Source of the DNA: Saprospiraceae bacterium
Lineage (GTDB): Bacteria > Bacteroidota > Bacteroidia > Chitinophagales > Saprospiraceae
NCBI GenBank assembly: GCA_016722295.1
Contig: JADKGL010000027.1
Span: 99,275 to 163,274 of the forward strand
DNA length: 64,000 nt
Direction of reading: 5' to 3'
Made by a program: the position numbers and the translations under genes. Shown here piece after piece: positions 9,000 through 18,842 of this stretch. The notes beneath the pieces were generated by a model. The model had not been told where the DNA came from and did no database searches. It saw nothing but the letters and a program-made list of their open reading frames with translations. Within the stretch, counting starts at the first letter, position 1, and each line of letters starts with the position of its first letter.

Positions 9000-9943
9000 A
9001 TGCTACCCAATTATTATAGAGGAAAATTTGTAAACTTTGCTTTTATTTTTATTTTGATTTATGCTTTTCGTTGTAATGCACAATTTAGTAATTTATTTGC
9101 TTCCAATAATTCTAAATGGTCGCAAGTGTTAGCTACACAGGACCATTTGGCGCAGGTCAATTATTTTATTCAAATTGGGTGATTAAAGGAGACACAATCG
9201 TAGATGGGAAGCAACTCCAAAAATTTATTTGGCTGGAAACATTAGACAGATGGATACGAATTGTTTACAGTTTTCAAAATTTGTATATGCCGATTCCAAA
9301 TAGAGTTTATTTTGGTGATCGTCCTAGTAATTTAAAATTGACCTACGATTTCAATTTAAATGTAGGAGATAGTTTTCCAATAAATAGTTATTTTGACATG
9401 GGAAATTTTAATTATGTTCCTACAATTTATTTCCCGAAAGTAATTGAAAGTTCTACAATTATTTATTTGGGTAAAAGCAGAAAAAAATTGTGTTTACCCC
9501 TGTAGGAGAACAACGATAGTTTGGGTTGAAGGTATTGGCGATTTTAATTATGGATTGGATGTACCTTATCCAACAGTAACACTTTTAATACCTTTCCAAC
9601 CAGAAATGAATTTTTCTGTTTTTATGATGGGGAAACTGTTCAAAGCAATGGCCTGTGTTTGTATAATAATTGTAATTCGACAAGAGTTGATGATGAAAGC
9701 AGAAAAATAGTTGATTATATTATTTATCCTAATCCAACATGCACTGATCAAATCAATTTAATGACATCTATTCAATTTGATTGTTTCAGAATATATGATT
9801 CATTTGGAAAAACAATACCATTTAACTTAAGCAAAGGATTGGATCAGTATAATTTCTAATTTTCAAATATTTCATCTGGTATATATCAGCTTATTGGAGT
9901 CAAGTGGAATCAATTTATGAGCAAGCAATTTAGAGTTGAATGA
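9000..9943 (+). pseudogene. Broken secreted T9SS sorting-domain protein
   Basis: The ATG at 9000 begins a signal peptide (GKFVNFAFIFILIYAFRCNA, cleaved before Q). Homologous reading then jumps frames at least four times, near 9115, 9495, 9580 and 9858. The pieces read in order YTGPFGAGQLFYSNWVIKGD, TIVWVEGIGDFNYGLDVPYP, CFYDGETVQSNGLCLYNN, IIYPNPTCTDQINLM and finally SNISSGIYQLIGVKWNQF. The last two are the two halves of a type A T9SS sorting domain, ending at the TGA at 9941-9943. Intact, it would be about 310 residues: one of the many small secreted proteins of this phylum whose GIG(D/S) and CF..DG motifs precede the sorting domain. Either it is a decayed gene or this stretch is poorly sequenced. 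Confidence 0.75.
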
Positions 9944-10164
9944 TTTTATATTTTACTCTATAATGATTTAATTTTATTTTGAATCCAAAATCCGCATTAG
10001 AAATGAACTACATGAAAATCTGACTTCATATTTGTCATCGTTCTCTATTTTCGATCCTCAATGTAGGGATAGTTACACCTGGTGTATAAAATCTGCGAGC
10101 AATGCCAATTATTTTGTTATATGTTCATTCGAATAAAGTTTCATGCGGAAATTGGTTGAAATGT
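9944..10164. other. Non-coding stretch before the duplicated element
   Basis: No gene, hairpin or promoter element that I can support. It separates the broken T9SS gene from upstream element copy B. Confidence 0.35.
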
Positions 10165-10311
10165 TTTGTCGCAAATTTAGCCCCGATAGTAAGGAGCTCC
10201 TGCGACTGGATAGCGGGACTGAGGTCGATCAAATGAGCTAAAATATGCCGCTCCTATTCGTTTTTTTCTGAATTTCCTTTGCATTTCTCAGATTCTTGCT
10301 ATTTTCACAGA
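10165..10311 (+). repeat. Upstream element, copy B, in front of formate dehydrogenase
   Basis: This is the second copy of the element at 8828-8985, ending directly at the ATG at 10312. TTCCTTTG at 10274-10281 is conserved between copies and differs by one base from the -7 consensus TAnnTTTG; transcription would begin about 25 bases before the ATG. A TTG at 10279 inside this element would extend the reading frame but is excluded for that reason. Conserved TAGTAAGGAGCT and TCAAATGAGCTAAA lie 50-100 bases upstream and are candidate regulator sites. Confidence 0.65.
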
Positions 10312-13054
10312 ATGAAGACTTCTTACCTCATTCCCGATATCACACCCAAAGTGAAATATGCGTCCATTAATGGGCAGAATTATGAGCTAAAAGCAGGAGA
10401 GTCTATACTCTCTTTTGTCAAGAGACATTTTGGGAAAGAGACTATACCAACACTTTGTGATGCTCCAAATCTTGAAGCCTTCGGCGCATGTAGAGTATGT
10501 AGTGTGGAAGTCTCAAGACCTGGAAATGGTCAATCAAGAACAGTGGCTGCATGTCATACCCCTGTCGAGGAAGGAATGATCATTCAGACAGAATCAACTT
10601 CGATACAGTCTTTGCGAAAAAATATAATCGAACTGGTCTTGACAGATCATCCTTTGGATTGCTTGACTTGTGAGGTGAATGGTAACTGTGAGCTACAAGA
10701 TGTAGCCGCACGTGTTGGGATCCGTAAAGTGCGCTATCCTGAAGGCAAAAACCATCTCGATAGACAGAAAGATACAAGTCATCCTTACATGACTTCAGAC
10801 CTGTCCAAATGCATCATGTGCTACCGATGTGTTCGAGCTTGTGATGAAGTACAAGGTCAGTTGGTGCTTAGTGTGATGGGACGAGGATTCGACAGTCAGA
10901 TTATCAAAGGAGCCAATGAGAGTTTTATGGAGTCTGAATGTGTGAGTTGTGGTGCCTGTGCTCAGGCTTGCCCAACATCTGCGATTTCTGATGTGTTCCA
11001 AAGCAAGTCTTTGGTAGGTCAAGATAAAGTAAAGACCGTTTGTACTTATTGTGGTGTAGGCTGTAATCTTGAGGTAAGTGTAAAAAGTGGTAAAATCCTC
11101 AGTATCCAAGCGCCATATGATGCTGAAGTTAATCAAGGCCATACCTGTCTTAAAGGACGCTACGCCTTTAAGTTTTACAATCATCCTGAGCGACTGCAAT
11201 ATCCAATGATACGCAATGTGCAAGGTGAATTGGAACGCGCTACTTGGGATGAAGTTTATGACTACATTGCCAATAAGCTTAAAAAAATAAAGACAGAAAA
11301 TGGTCCTGACTCAATTGCTGGTATATCGTCTTCACGATGTACGAATGAAGAGAATTATTTGATGCAAAAATTCATTCGAGCAGTCATCGGGACAAACAAT
11401 ATCGATGGATGCGCTAGAGTCTGCCACTCTCCTACAGCCCTTAGGAATGCAAAGGACTTTTGGTACAGGTGCAGCTACTAATAGCATCGCCGATATAAAA
11501 CTCACTGAAGCTATTCTGGTCATTGGAGCTAATCCAACAGAAGGACATCCTGTCACCGGCGCAAAGCTCAGACAATTCGCCATGAAAGGCAAGACAACTA
11601 TAGTCATCGATCCTCGCCGAACTGAAATCGCTAAATACGCAACCCATCATCTTCAATTAAGGCCTGGTACGAATGTAGCAGTGCTCAACATGATGATTTA
11701 CTATATCGTCAGTGAAAATCTATATGATAAGAATTTCATAGGATCTAGGACAGAAGGTTTTGAAGATTTTGTAGAGAATATCATGAAGCTCAATATTGAC
11801 GAATTGGAAGCTGTTTCTGGCGTTCCTCGAGAACAAGCTCGCTCAGCAGCCATTGCTTATGCTACTGCCAAACTAGCAATGAGTTTCCATGGTCTTGGAG
11901 TAACCGAACATTATCAAGGAACATATACAGTAATGTTGATCGCAGACTTAGCTATGCTTACTGGCAATATCGGAAAACCAGGTTGCGGTGTCAATCCATT
12001 GCGTGGACAAAACAATGTACAAGGAATGGCAGATATGGGCGTTCAACCTTATCAAGGCGCTGGATATTTGGATCATACAAAACCTGAGATACAGGAGCTA
12101 TATTCTAAATTCTACGGAGCTCAAGTGCCTTTACCGGCTGGTATGAAAATACCAGATATGTATGAAGCCGCTATCGCAGGAAAACTTAAAGCGATGTATG
12201 TGATCGGTGAGGACATGGTTCAATCAGATCCCAATACGTATCATGTGATGAAGGCGCTAAAAAATCTTGACCTTCTCATAGTACAAGAGCTATTCATGAC
12301 AGAGACTTGTAAGTTGGCTCATGTCCTCCTACCAGGAGCTTCATTCTTAGAAAAAGAAGGCACATTCACCAATGGTGAACGCCGCATTCAAAAAGTACAG
12401 AAAGTGGTAGCGCCTATTGGAGAAGCCAAAGCTGATGGTCAGATCGTCATAGACCTCATGAATCGCATGGGTTATAAACAAGCGGATTACACTGCCAAAA
12501 CTATGCTTGAAGAGATCTCTCAGATCGTTCCATTTTTTGCAGGTGTGAAGTGGGAGAATCTAGGAGACTATGGCAAACAATGGCCTGTGGCAGCAGATGG
12601 TACAGATACGCAGATATTACATCTTACAGAATTCAAACGAGGTAAAGGTCAGTTCGTCTTCCGCGAATATATAGAGACTCCAGAGATCCTAGAATACGCA
12701 GAAGAATATCCATACATTCTCACAACCAATCGTGTTCTAGAACATTATAACGCAGGGACAATGACACGTCGCACTGGTAATGCAGAAATCATCACAGAGG
12801 ATTTGCTACTCATTCATCCGAATGATGCAGCCAAGAATGATATTCAAGAACATGATCCTGTCATCATAGAATCCGCGCGTGGTAAAATCACTGTCAACGC
12901 ACATCTCACTGACGAAGTGAAACAAGGTGTGGTGAGTACAACATTTCACTTTCCAGAACTCTTTGTAAACATCGTCACTTCTTCAGTGCATGATAGTATT
13001 GCAAAATGTCCTGAGTATAAGGTGGTTTGTGTGAAGGTGAGGAAGGGTGGTTAA
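10312..13054 (+). CDS. fdhF: Cys-type formate dehydrogenase alpha subunit with N-terminal NuoG-like Fe-S module, one +1 frameshift
   Basis: This is the molybdenum/tungsten bis-pterin enzyme that oxidises formate to CO2. Residues from the ATG at 10312: [2Fe-2S] Cys49, 60, 63 and 81; His113 with Cys117, 120 and 126 (HxxxCxxCx5C); two ferredoxin clusters (Cys167/170/173/177 and Cys210/213/216/220); the catalytic-domain [4Fe-4S] Cys244, 247, 251 and 279; and the active-site motif RVCHSPT with Cys371-His372 in place of selenocysteine. The frame breaks just after, near 11440 (ACAGCCCTTAGG), and continues one base later as LGMQRTFGTGAATNSI and NPLRGQNNVQGMADMG. Total length of about 913 residues fits soluble NAD-type FdhF. 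No fdhB, fdhD or cofactor gene is in the window, so partners must be elsewhere. The upstream element is duplicated at 8828. Confidence 0.9.
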
Positions 13055-13102
13055 TTAGATAATTGGTTAATGTGATAATTAGTTAATGTGATAATTGGAT
13101 GT
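13051..13102 (+). repeat. Short degenerate tandem repeat after formate dehydrogenase
   Basis: The units GGTTAATGTGATAATT and AGTTAATGTGATAATT follow each other directly and are flanked by partial copies (TTAGATAATTGG). The array lies between convergent genes. It may form weak hairpins; no function can be assigned. Confidence 0.5.
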
Positions 13103-13170
13103 AAGTGATAAGTTAAAGTGCGTGTAATAAGTCAAGGTTATGCAGCAATTTAAAAGCTTATTATTACTTA

Positions 13171-14568
13171 CTACTTTCCACTTACTACTATTTTATTTAG
13201 TTCGATGAGTTCAGAAATTTGTGAGTCTGAATTTATTGATGATTTATTATTACTCCATTCTTGAATTTGTTGATTTAATTGTGAGAGATTTATTGCTTTT
13301 GTTTTAAATTTAGCTAGTGCGATCATCCAAGGAATATTTGGACGATACAGAGAATTGCTTTGATAGCTTGCATCCAATTCTACTAGATGACATGACTGAG
13401 CAATTTTCAATAAATCTTGATATTCTTTGTTGAGGAGTAGCGCTTTAAAATATGCGGAAAAGAAAAGGTGCCATCGATGTTCAAGGATTTCTTTTCTAAA
13501 GGCGCGATAAAAAATAAATGCATGTGTTTGTGCTTGTTGATATTTTTTAAGATCGATGTATGCAAATATAGTGAATGCGGCATGTCCTATTTTATTGTGA
13601 TCGTTGCTGCTTTGTTTTGCAATAGTATTTGCAAGTTTTAAGGAGTCTAAGGCATCTGCGGGACGATTGGCACGTAACAGAACTGCAGCAAGATTATTAA
13701 TATAATATAGATAATCATTGTTGATTATTTTAATAGATTGATATCCATAAAAAATGGCTTGGTTTAAATTTTTAAAATAAGTATGATAGAGTACAAATTG
13801 GCTATAAAAATTACTTAATATTCTTTTAGAATAAAATTTACCTGAGCAAATGTTTTTTTCAAAATCATGAAAATGATTCTTCAGAGGTTCATAATTTTTT
13901 CTATTGTGAGAGATGAAGATTAATCTTATCCATGTTAATATTCGACTTTGTCCATCAAGAAGTTCGTTGAAGAAAATTTCACTTAACCAATCGAACCATT
14001 GGTCATTTGTCTCAGCATTTTTTATATAATGTTCTACGATTTCAACAGAAGATGCATTGAGTTTGTCATTGATTGTTTTGGCATAATTATATTCTAATTC
14101 ATGTTGATTCAAATAATTTTGGACGAGATGAAAATCTTTAAGTTTCATTCTGATCGAAAGATAATGGCGATAAATTCGCGCCAACTCATAGAGCTTGATG
14201 AAGTGAAAATGATTGGAACTTGAATGTTTAAACATTTGTAAACAAAGCTTTTCTTGATCCTTTTCAATTTTGTCTAAGAGAATAGCCTGTTCCCAAGATT
14301 GAATTCTTTCTAGTATTTTATCTACATCATGCGCTTCGAGAATTTGAGTGCATTTTTGTTTGACGAAACTGTATTTTCTTTTATCAAAATACTCAGGAAA
14401 TTTTTCTTGTTTATCAATTTTGGATGCGTTCCTCAATAGAATCTGCAATATTTGATTTTTTTCAGCATCTTCAAATTTGCAATATTGACGCAGAAGTTCT
14501 GCTTCAATTGGAAGCAATGATTTTGCAAATTCATTAAATTTGGTGAATTTATTTTCTATTTGCTCCAA
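13171..14568 (-). CDS. TPR-like helical repeat protein, cytoplasmic
   Basis: This 465-residue protein has no signal peptide or membrane segment. It is all-helical in appearance, with TPR-type spacing in the C-terminal half (NNLAAVLLRANRPADALDSL, AAFTIFAYIDLKKYQQAQTH, YFKALLLNKEYQDLLKIAQS). The N-terminal half is more charged (LRQYCKFEDAEKNQILQILL). It resembles the uncharacterised helical-repeat proteins of about 450-500 residues seen in many copies in Saprospiria genomes. It is monocistronic and convergent with formate dehydrogenase. A scaffold or protein-binding role is inferred from the fold only. Confidence 0.65.
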   Translation of the reverse strand: MEQIENKFTKFNEFAKSLLPIEAELLRQYCKFEDAEKNQILQILLRNASKIDKQEKFPEYFDKRKYSFVKQKCTQILEAHDVDKILERIQSWEQAILLDKIEKDQEKLCLQMFKHSSSNHFHFIKLYELARIYRHYLSIRMKLKDFHLVQNYLNQHELEYNYAKTINDKLNASSVEIVEHYIKNAETNDQWFDWLSEIFFNELLDGQSRILTWIRLIFISHNRKNYEPLKNHFHDFEKNICSGKFYSKRILSNFYSQFVLYHTYFKNLNQAIFYGYQSIKIINNDYLYYINNLAAVLLRANRPADALDSLKLANTIAKQSSNDHNKIGHAAFTIFAYIDLKKYQQAQTHAFIFYRAFRKEILEHRWHLFFSAYFKALLLNKEYQDLLKIAQSCHLVELDASYQSNSLYRPNIPWMIALAKFKTKAINLSQLNQQIQEWSNNKSSINSDSQISELIELNKIVVSGK

Positions 14569-14643
14569 TATCTCTTTTTTACGATTTGCAGTCAGTCAGA
14601 CAATCAATTTAAAGAATAGAGCTTTTCTTAGTTACTTTAAGAG

Positions 14644-14651
14644 CAAATATA
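14644..14651 (-). promoter_or_regulatory. Bacteroidota -7 promoter element
   Basis: The minus strand reads TATATTTG, matching TAnnTTTG, about 76 bases before the ATG at 14568. AT-rich context makes chance matches common. Confidence 0.35.
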
Positions 14652-14817
14652 AAACTCATTTTTTACTTATAATCACATTTATATAAAATTAATTTAAATA
14701 ATTGATAATTAATAAGATATGTTTATTTTATTGTAAAAGTCACATCATTTTTATTCAAGCCATTTCAATACTTGATGGAGAAAACTGCGATATTAGCAAC
14801 GTGATAGAATCAACTTT

Positions 14818-16311
14818 ATGAATTTGGGATATACAGAAGTCTGTATTGTTGTATTAAGTATTTATGTGGTGGTGACCATATATTTCTCATTACGTGGTAT
14901 GAAGCAAACTTCTACAATGAAGGATTATGCTTTAGGCAAAGGATTTTCTCCATGGATCGTTGCGCTATCATTAGCAGCGAGTATAACAAGCGCCGCTACG
15001 TTTATCATTAATCCGGGATTTGTAGCAATGTATGGTTGGAGTGCTTTTTTAGCCATGTCCGTGATGTTGCCTTTGGGATTGTATATATCACTGGTGGTAT
15101 TGAGCAAGAGCTTTCGCGCGATGGGATTGCAGTCAGAATCTTTGACCTTGTCTCAGTGGGTCGGCAAACGTTTCGACAGTAAAGCATTTTCTATTTATAT
15201 GGCTTGTCTGTCTTTATTGCTTATCACTTTTATTGTGTTGATTTGTGTAGGATTGACCAAAGTATTAGCCAATGCTTTATCGGCTCCTGAGACTTGGGTT
15301 TTGATTTGTACAGTACTATTTGTGTTTGGATATATGATGGTAGGAGGTGCGAATACTATGGTTTATACCAATATGATTCAAGCTATATTGATGATCATCG
15401 TTGCATTGATGTTATTGTATTCTGGCAGAGAACATTTTGAACAAGGCATCTCAGGATTTTGGTCAAAAGTGAATGCGTTGGATCCCAATATGGCGACTTC
15501 ATTCAATCCTATAAGTCCATTATTTCGAGATGCATTTGAAGTGATGTTTTGCAATTTTATTGTAGGTATTGCAGTAGTATGTCAGCCACATATTATTACG
15601 AGATCCTTGATGCTGAAGTCGGATAAAGATGTCAATAAATATTTGCTCATAGCGATTGTTGTTGAAAGCATATTTTTTGCAGTATTGTTTGCAGGATTTT
15701 ATGCTCGATTTGAATTTCCGGAAATGAAAAATGGTGATACCGTTTTGAAGATAGACAGTGTTTTTTCAGCATATGTGATCAAGGAGTTTTCTGTTTATAC
15801 AGGTATCATAGTAATCATGGGATTGATTGCAGCAGGGATCTCTACACTAGAAGGATTGATCCAATCTTTATCTTCCACGATTACCAATGATCTTATTTTA
15901 GTTTTTTCAAAAAAAGAAAGAAGTTCTAAGCAAATATCGAACATCAATAAAATAGTCATTGCAATATTGGGAATCATTGCAATCTTAGTGAGTTTATATC
16001 AATTGAAGAATCCAAATCTCAGTGTAGGAATTCTAGCACAGAATGGTGTGTATGCATTTTTTTCAGCTGCATTTGTGCCAGTATTATTTGGTATTTTTGT
16101 GAAAACTGCAAAAAAACAAGCAGTAATTATTGCATCAGTAACTGCTATCCTTGTTCATTTCTCTGTATATTATCTGAACTTAAGTTATTATACATCAAGC
16201 GTTGTTAAAAACCCTGCTGTCGCTGCGACTTATGCTATTTTATCATCTGTAGCCATTGCCATTATTTTGCAAATTTTTCTTCCTTCACCAAGCAAGAAGC
16301 ATAAAGTATGA
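14818..16311 (+). CDS. Sodium/solute symporter (SSS family)
   Basis: This 497-residue integral membrane protein has about 13 predicted helices. It starts MNLGYTEVCIVVLSIYVVV and carries the family's conserved early region (DYALGKGFSPWIVALSLAAS, then ITSAATFIINPGF, where SxxSAATF is the usual Na+-site region in TM1-2). It also has the GLIAAGISTLEGLIQSLSST segment, corresponding to the conserved AAxMST region near the second sodium site. The family imports carboxylates, amino acids, sugars or vitamins with Na+; the substrate is not evident. Its stop overlaps the start of the KAS III-like gene by four bases (ATGA), so the two are translationally coupled, which suggests that the imported compound feeds the acyl enzymes downstream. 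Confidence 0.85.
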   Translation: MNLGYTEVCIVVLSIYVVVTIYFSLRGMKQTSTMKDYALGKGFSPWIVALSLAASITSAATFIINPGFVAMYGWSAFLAMSVMLPLGLYISLVVLSKSFRAMGLQSESLTLSQWVGKRFDSKAFSIYMACLSLLLITFIVLICVGLTKVLANALSAPETWVLICTVLFVFGYMMVGGANTMVYTNMIQAILMIIVALMLLYSGREHFEQGISGFWSKVNALDPNMATSFNPISPLFRDAFEVMFCNFIVGIAVVCQPHIITRSLMLKSDKDVNKYLLIAIVVESIFFAVLFAGFYARFEFPEMKNGDTVLKIDSVFSAYVIKEFSVYTGIIVIMGLIAAGISTLEGLIQSLSSTITNDLILVFSKKERSSKQISNINKIVIAILGIIAILVSLYQLKNPNLSVGILAQNGVYAFFSAAFVPVLFGIFVKTAKKQAVIIASVTAILVHFSVYYLNLSYYTSSVVKNPAVAATYAILSSVAIAIILQIFLPSPSKKHKV

Positions 16312-17303
16312 ATCAACGAAATGCACATATCATAGCGACTGGATCTTATGCACCTGAAAGAGTTGTACCAAATTCTTATTTCAATGAATTGTTGGGAGAA
16401 GATGTTGACACATGGTTGAAAGAACATGTACAGATCTATTCTCGCAGATGGTGTTCAGAATATGAAAGTACAGCGGATCTTGTTGAACAAGCTTGTAGGA
16501 ATGCACTGACTGCTGCTAAGATTTCACCTGATGATATTGATCTTTTGATCGTAGCGACTGATACACCAGAGTATATATCACCATCGACTGCTTCAGTTGT
16601 TCAATATCGCTTGGGACTGCATCACGCTGCGACATTTGATGTCAATACAGCCTGTGCAGGATTTGTTGCAGCAATGGACATAGCAGTAAAATTCATTAAA
16701 GCAGATGAACATTACAATAATGTATTAGTTGTAGGTGCTTACGCAATGAGCAAATACCTGCAAGAGAAAGATAAAAAAACAATTACACTATTTGCAGATG
16801 GCGCAGGTGCTGCTATATTGCAAAGCAAATCAGAATTGACGAAAGGATATCGGCAAAGTAAAATGTTGACCAAAGGTGAATATCATGACTGGATGGGGAT
16901 TTATGGGGGTGCATCAAAGTTTCCAGTGAATGAACTTACATTGCAAAATAAATCACACCAATTACATTTTATAAAAAAAATTCCCCCAGCTTTAAATACT
17001 CAAATTTGGAGTGAAATGATTAAAGAAATTTGTGAAAGAGAACAAATACAAGTAACGGATGTACAACATTTTTTCTTTACTCAGATTAATATAAATTCCA
17101 TATACGATACAATGGATGCACTTGGTGTAGACAGATATAGAGCCGCAACAATTATGCATGAGTATGGATATACAGGTTCTGCTTGTATTCCAATGGCATT
17201 GGATCAATGGATGAAGTCGAATAGAATCGGTGAAGGAGAATATTTGATTTTTATGGGTTCTGGAGGAGGATTAGCTTTCGGAGCATCTTTGTTTAAAATG
17301 TAA
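16308..17303 (+). CDS. KAS III (FabH)-like thiolase-fold enzyme lacking the His and Asn of the triad
   Basis: The 331-residue length and layout match FabH. The nucleophile is present: DVNTACAGF with Cys116. In FabH the histidine lies in HQAN and the asparagine in GNTSA, 30 residues apart. Here these positions read TQIN (Thr258) and GYTGS (Tyr288), again exactly 30 apart, so both are replaced. The Gly-rich end (MGSGGGLAFGA) is conserved. Without His and Asn, decarboxylative condensation with malonyl-ACP is unlikely. The Cys could still form an acyl-enzyme, so acyl transfer or hydrolysis is possible. It overlaps the symporter and is followed after 19 bases by an acyl-CoA ligase, which could supply its substrate. 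Confidence 0.85.
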   Translation: MNQRNAHIIATGSYAPERVVPNSYFNELLGEDVDTWLKEHVQIYSRRWCSEYESTADLVEQACRNALTAAKISPDDIDLLIVATDTPEYISPSTASVVQYRLGLHHAATFDVNTACAGFVAAMDIAVKFIKADEHYNNVLVVGAYAMSKYLQEKDKKTITLFADGAGAAILQSKSELTKGYRQSKMLTKGEYHDWMGIYGGASKFPVNELTLQNKSHQLHFIKKIPPALNTQIWSEMIKEICEREQIQVTDVQHFFFTQININSIYDTMDALGVDRYRAATIMHEYGYTGSACIPMALDQWMKSNRIGEGEYLIFMGSGGGLAFGASLFKM

Positions 17304-17322
17304 AAAGTAAATTCGAATAAAT

Positions 17323-18804
17323 ATGGCTGAAATGCACGGATATGATTGGGTTTCAAAATGGGCTTTGTACAGTCCAAATCATATCGCATTGCAGGAGCAT
17401 GGCAGTGAAGCTGTGATTTCTTACAAAGATTTGAATGAGAAAGCTGATGCCTTAAGTTCATATTTCAACAATGGATTGCGATTACAGAAAGGTGATCGCA
17501 TTGCATGTATTGCAATGTATTCCATTTCTTATGTCGTTTTATTTGTAGCATGTCAAAAAACTGGAATCATACTGGTTCCTTTGAATTATAGATTGGCAAG
17601 TAAGGAGCTAGGAGAAATTATACACGATGCTGATCCAAAATTTATATTTGCACAGGACCAATTTTCATCTTTGATTCCGCAATCATATCACGATAAGTTA
17701 CTTGAATTAGATTTTCATTCAATACCTTTGAATACAACATATGATCGTACATCGATAGATGAAGATGACCCTATCATGATACTCTATACCTCTGGTACAA
17801 GTGGCTCACCAAAGGGTGTGTTGTATTCGCATAAAATGTTATTTTGGAATAGCATTAATACAGAGATTTCATTACATATTAATTCAAATAGCAAGACTAT
17901 TATCGTAATGCCTTCTTTCCATACAGGAGGCTGGAATGTCTTATTAACACCGTTGTTGCATCATGGTGGATTCACTTATCTGATGCAGAAATTTGATGCT
18001 GAGGAAGTCATGCAAAAAATTGAAGAAACCCAATGCAATGTATTCATGGGTGTGCCTACTATGTTGGCTATGATGGCACAAGAGTCGAGTTTCGAGAAAT
18101 GGAATCCTAAGTATCTCGATTATATCATCGTAGGAGGAGAAGCGATGCCATTGGCATTAATTGAAAAATATGCAAAGAAAAATATTGCTATACGTCAAGG
18201 ATATGGCATGACAGAAGTTGGTCCAAATCTTACTTCATTGCATCAAGATGATGCTATTAGAAAAATGGGGAGCATAGGAAGACCAAATTTTTATGTTGAT
18301 ATAAAAATCATTAAGGAAAACGGCGATAGTGCTTTAGTAGACGAAAACGGCGAATTGTGGTTGAAGGGACCAATGGTGACCAAAGCTTATTTTCGAAATG
18401 ATGAAGCAAGTCATAATGCCTTTTCAGAAGATGGGCATTGGTTTAAGACAGGTGATATAGTACGACAAGATAGCGAACAATATCTTTTTATCATTGATCG
18501 ATTGAAGAATATGTTCATTAGTGGTGGTGAAAATGTGTATCCTGCAGAAGTGGAACGTGCTCTCCGAAAAATGAAAGCTATAAAAGAATGTGCAGTCATT
18601 GGTATTCCAGATGAAAAATGGGGAGAAGTGGGCAAAGCTTTTATTGTTATCAATGAAGGACATGATGTTAGCGACCAGGATATCACATCACATTGCAGTA
18701 TTTATTTAGCAAAATATAAAATACCAAAACAGATTATTTTCATCAATGAATTGCCCAAAACAGATTCTGGAAAAATCAATCATAAAATTTTGAAAAATCT
18801 TTAA
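17323..18804 (+). CDS. AMP-forming acyl-CoA synthetase (ANL superfamily)
   Basis: This 493-residue protein has all signature motifs. The P-loop-like LYTSGTSGSPKG spans residues 154-165; GYGMTE is at 293-298; the hinge/adenine-binding IIDRLKNMFISGGENVYPAE begins at 390, where the Asp of DR contacts the AMP ribose; and the C-terminal catalytic Lys484 is in TDSGKINHK. It activates a carboxylic acid to an acyl-CoA through an acyl-adenylate. The length and NVYPAEVE motif fit medium/long-chain or aryl acid ligases; the substrate cannot be read. Its start is 19 bases after the KAS III-like gene, in one operon with the symporter, so it probably activates the imported acid or supplies acyl-CoA to the KAS III-like protein. 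Confidence 0.88.
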   Translation: MAEMHGYDWVSKWALYSPNHIALQEHGSEAVISYKDLNEKADALSSYFNNGLRLQKGDRIACIAMYSISYVVLFVACQKTGIILVPLNYRLASKELGEIIHDADPKFIFAQDQFSSLIPQSYHDKLLELDFHSIPLNTTYDRTSIDEDDPIMILYTSGTSGSPKGVLYSHKMLFWNSINTEISLHINSNSKTIIVMPSFHTGGWNVLLTPLLHHGGFTYLMQKFDAEEVMQKIEETQCNVFMGVPTMLAMMAQESSFEKWNPKYLDYIIVGGEAMPLALIEKYAKKNIAIRQGYGMTEVGPNLTSLHQDDAIRKMGSIGRPNFYVDIKIIKENGDSALVDENGELWLKGPMVTKAYFRNDEASHNAFSEDGHWFKTGDIVRQDSEQYLFIIDRLKNMFISGGENVYPAEVERALRKMKAIKECAVIGIPDEKWGEVGKAFIVINEGHDVSDQDITSHCSIYLAKYKIPKQIIFINELPKTDSGKINHKILKNL

Positions 18805-18842
18805 TTCATATTCTCTAATACAACAAACAAAAAAATTTAACA

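Noticed and set aside
9000..9943. Several small independent genes
   Set aside because: The pieces join into one secreted protein with signal peptide and both halves of a T9SS sorting domain.
8828..10311. Insertion sequence or transposon bounded by the direct repeats
   Set aside because: No transposase, no inverted terminal repeats and no short target-site duplication are visible; only the two upstream elements are alike.
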